A stretch of DNA of 7,456 nt from an uncultured bacterium (GTDB taxonomy: Bacteria > Verrucomicrobiota > Kiritimatiellia > CAIKKV01). Positions 5,421-7,456 of the stretch are shown one piece after another (the first letter of the stretch is position 1; every line of letters starts with the position of its first letter). The stretch spans positions 1-7,456 of the forward strand of contig CAIKKV010000725.1 in the NCBI GenBank assembly GCA_903828035.1, read 5' to 3'. The notes below the pieces were generated by a model, which was given only the letters and a program-made list of their open reading frames with translations, was not told the origin of the DNA and made no database searches. The position numbers and the translations under genes were made by a program.

Positions 5421-6587
5421 ATGGCTTGGGAACTGGGTTTTGCGTTGATTAATCCCTACACGATCGCCAAGTCTCGGACGGGTGGCGTGATCGGGCGGCT
5501 CATCAGTCGCACCGGGTTGTCGCTGGCGGCGGCGCGGATGTTCGGCCCCAGCCAGGAGCTGGTGGACCGGTATGCGGATTCGCTCGAGGCCTCCTCCCAC
5601 AGCGAACCGGAGATTGCCCGCATGCTGGCCCAGTACGTGCGCAAGAACTACTCCCCGGATCCGGTGACGGGGCAGCGGCGGCGGGTGGTCCTGCTGCTGC
5701 TGGAGGGGGAGAATGCGATTCAGAAAATCCGGGAAGCCACCGGACACGTCAAATCCGGCTGGATGAACGGGGAGACGATCCGCGACACCTACGGGGATTA
5801 CATCGTCGACGAGAAGGGCGACCTGAAGTATTTCGAGCCGGCCGTCCTGGTGGCGCCCAATGAGCAGCGCGCGGCCGAGGTTGCCCGGCTTTGGGCGGAG
5901 TATTCCGAGCGGGATGGCGGCGTCATCGATACGGCCGTGGATGTGCCGAACGTCGAGGGGATGCAGAGCACGCTGGTGATGATCAAGCCCGAGAACTTCC
6001 GGATGGCCACGGCGCGCCCGGGCCATATCATCGACCTGCTGTCGCGCTCGGGCCTGAGGATCATCGGGATGCGCAAGTTTTCGATGACCGTGGCGATGGC
6101 GGAGGCTTTTTACGGGCCGGTGCTGCCGATCCTGGAGGAAAAGTTCAAGTCGATCACCGGGGCGAAGGCGGGCGCGGCGCTTGAGCAGGCGCTGGCCCTG
6201 CCCGTGCCCGAGGACTTGAAGAGCCTGATCGGCGAGCAGCTCGGCCCCGTCATCGGCCAGCGCCAGTTCGAGGCGATCATCGAGTTCATGACCGGGTTCA
6301 AGCCCTCCGAAGTGGCCGAGGCCGACAAGCACAAGGCGGGCTCACAGAGCTGCCTCGCCCTGATATACAGGGGGATGAGCGCCGTCGAAAAGATCCGGTA
6401 CCTCCTGGGCTCGACGGATCCGGCCAAGGCCGAGCCGGGGTCCGTGCGGCGCGAATACGGAAGCGACATCATGGTCAATGCGGCGCACGCCTCCGATTCC
6501 CCCGAGAATGCGATTCGTGAAATCGGTATTGTCAACGTGGCACAAGATACGATCAAGGAGTGGGTGCAGAAGTATTATGGAAATTAA
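5421..6587 (+). CDS. ndk: Nucleoside-diphosphate kinase, two-module form (inactive N-terminal module plus active C-terminal module)
   Basis: Nucleoside-diphosphate kinase moves the terminal phosphate of ATP to other nucleoside diphosphates through a phospho-histidine. Bacterial enzymes are usually near 140 residues; this one has 388 and contains two NDK-like modules. The C-terminal module (about 183-385) has IKPENF with Lys189, the EFMTG segment (288-292), SVRREYGSD with Arg343, and NAAHASDSPENAIREI, in which His356 is the expected phospho-acceptor. It carries an insertion of roughly 45 residues around 235-280 and a smaller one near 293-308. The N-terminal module (about 6-163) keeps the fold signature (ALINPYT, LLLLEGENAIQKIREATG, ETIRDTYGDYI), but the Lys of the IKP motif is Asn11 and no histidine occurs between 110 and 201, where the catalytic one should be. 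It is therefore probably structural or regulatory. The gene is first in an operon, with the aminotransferase start inside its last codons. Confidence 0.87.
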   Translation: MAWELGFALINPYTIAKSRTGGVIGRLISRTGLSLAAARMFGPSQELVDRYADSLEASSHSEPEIARMLAQYVRKNYSPDPVTGQRRRVVLLLLEGENAIQKIREATGHVKSGWMNGETIRDTYGDYIVDEKGDLKYFEPAVLVAPNEQRAAEVARLWAEYSERDGGVIDTAVDVPNVEGMQSTLVMIKPENFRMATARPGHIIDLLSRSGLRIIGMRKFSMTVAMAEAFYGPVLPILEEKFKSITGAKAGAALEQALALPVPEDLKSLIGEQLGPVIGQRQFEAIIEFMTGFKPSEVAEADKHKAGSQSCLALIYRGMSAVEKIRYLLGSTDPAKAEPGSVRREYGSDIMVNAAHASDSPENAIREIGIVNVAQDTIKEWVQKYYGN

Positions 6588-7456
6588 TCCCCGAGTAGCA
6601 GCGATCGCGCCGTCCGTCACCTTGGCGGTGGATGCCAAGGCCAAGGCCCTCCAGGCGGCGGGCCAGAGTGTGTGCGGGTTTGGAGCCGGCGAGCCCGACT
6701 TCGACACCCCGGAGCATATCAAGGAAGCGTGCCTGAAGGCCTTGAAGGACGGCAAGACGAAGTACGCGCCGAACGCCGGGCTTCCCGATCTGCTGGCCGC
6801 CATCTCGGAGAAGCTGAAGCAGGAGAACGGGATCGCGTACGGAACCGATCAGATCCTGGTCAGCAACGGGGCCAAGCATTCGCTGTACAATATCTTCATG
6901 ACCCTGCTGAGCGAGGGCGACGAGGTGCTGCTGCCGGCGCCTTACTGGGTCAGCTACCTCGAGATGATCCGCATGGCGGGAGCTGTTCCCGTTTTGGTCA
7001 CAGCGGGCGAGTCGCAGGCGCTGAAGGTCATCCCGGCGCAGCTGGAGAAGGCGATTACCGCCCGGACCCGCGTGCTGGTGCTGAACAGTCCGTCCAACCC
7101 CACGGGGGCGGTCTATAGCGAGGCGGAGCTGCGCGCCCTGGCCGCCGTGGCGGTGAAGCACAACCTGACGATCGTCTCGGATGAGATTTACGAGCGCATG
7201 TGCTACGACGGGGTCACGCCGTTCAGCGTGGCGTCGATCGGGCCGGAGGTCTGCTCGCGCACGATCACCATCAACGGGTTCAGCAAGCCGTATGCCATGA
7301 CCGGGTGGCGGCTGGGCTATGCGGCGGGCCCCCGGAATGTGATCCAGGCGGCGGGCGCGTTCCAGAGCCACAGCACCTCGGCTCCCAACACGTTCGCCAT
7401 GTACGGCGCCGTGGCGGCGCTGCGGGGGCCCCAGGAGTGCGTGGCCCGCATGGTCA
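6577..7456 (+). CDS. Class Ib aspartate aminotransferase (PLP-dependent), 3' end outside window
   Basis: The first 293 residues of a fold-type I pyridoxal-phosphate enzyme that moves the amino group between aspartate and 2-oxoglutarate; some class Ib members also use prephenate. Family length is about 390-400, so roughly 100 residues are missing, including the C-terminal Arg that binds the substrate carboxylate. Visible motifs are the N-terminal PSVTLAV (12-18), GAGEPDFDTP (36-45), TKYAPNAGLPDLL (61-73), the class Ib NGAK motif with Lys100, PYWVSY (122-127), SPSNPTGAVY with Asn174 (171-180), SDEIY with Asp202 and Tyr205, and FSKPYAMTGWRLGY, where Lys237 forms the aldimine with the cofactor. 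The start ATG matches the family N-terminus and overlaps the ndk stop by 11 bases. The only strong Shine-Dalgarno-like run, AAGGAG (6555-6560), is 16 bases away, longer than usual, so translational coupling to ndk is likely. The corresponding gene is often called aspB or aspC. Confidence 0.93.
   Translation, partial: MEINPRVAAIAPSVTLAVDAKAKALQAAGQSVCGFGAGEPDFDTPEHIKEACLKALKDGKTKYAPNAGLPDLLAAISEKLKQENGIAYGTDQILVSNGAKHSLYNIFMTLLSEGDEVLLPAPYWVSYLEMIRMAGAVPVLVTAGESQALKVIPAQLEKAITARTRVLVLNSPSNPTGAVYSEAELRALAAVAVKHNLTIVSDEIYERMCYDGVTPFSVASIGPEVCSRTITINGFSKPYAMTGWRLGYAAGPRNVIQAAGAFQSHSTSAPNTFAMYGAVAALRGPQECVARMV

Noticed and set aside
5409..6332. Open frame of 307 codons on the minus strand opposite ndk
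   Set aside because: It is antisense to a well-supported kinase, is rich in Arg, His, Leu and Gly as expected of a shadow frame, and lacks a ribosome site.
6553..7371. Open frame of 272 codons on the minus strand opposite the aminotransferase gene
   Set aside because: It is antisense to a clear PLP enzyme, and its Arg/His/Gln-rich translation matches no family I know.
1..7456. Mobile elements, CRISPR arrays, phage genes or toxin-antitoxin pairs
   Set aside because: No transposase, integrase, Cas, phage or toxin-like product and no regularly spaced repeats were seen on either strand.

Overview
The window is GC-rich chromosomal DNA from a Gram-negative-type bacterium. Three secreted proteins with signal peptides are encoded together, and one looks like an outer-membrane beta-barrel ending in phenylalanine, which implies an outer membrane. 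The tRNA-His carries an encoded G-1 and an encoded CCA end, as in many bacteria. A two-module nucleoside-diphosphate kinase and a DEG9-type protease pair would suit the Planctomycetes-Verrucomicrobia-Chlamydiae group (for example Kiritimatiellota, Lentisphaerae or Verrucomicrobia), but that placement is a guess from gene style, not shown by the sequence.

Layout, left to right. Bases 1-273 are the tail of a von Willebrand factor A (VWA) domain protein. A more AT-rich stretch follows, with a candidate promoter/hairpin, tRNA-His(GTG) at 380-457 and a second candidate promoter. At 643-1704 lies a membrane-anchored CHASE-domain sensor that ends straight after its second membrane helix, with no output domain. 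It converges on a three-gene minus-strand operon read from 5243 down to 1751: a small putative outer-membrane barrel, a periplasmic DEG9/DegP-type serine protease with an intact His-Asp-Ser triad, and a full-length paralogue in which all three catalytic residues are replaced (His to Gln, Asp to Asn, Ser to Gln). The last two genes overlap by 4 bases (ATGA), so the active and dead copies are probably made together.

A 177-base divergent spacer (5244-5420) holds candidate promoters in both directions and a 10-bp tandem repeat between them. To the right, on the plus strand, are a 388-residue nucleoside-diphosphate kinase (an inactive-looking N-terminal module fused to an active module) and, overlapping it by 11 bases, a class Ib aspartate aminotransferase that runs off the window.

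The most interesting content is the envelope operon. I propose that the dead protease homologue regulates, scaffolds or delivers substrates to the active one, possibly with the small barrel as client or partner. Within-protein active/inactive duplication recurs in the neighbouring kinase. No transposase, CRISPR array or phage gene is visible.
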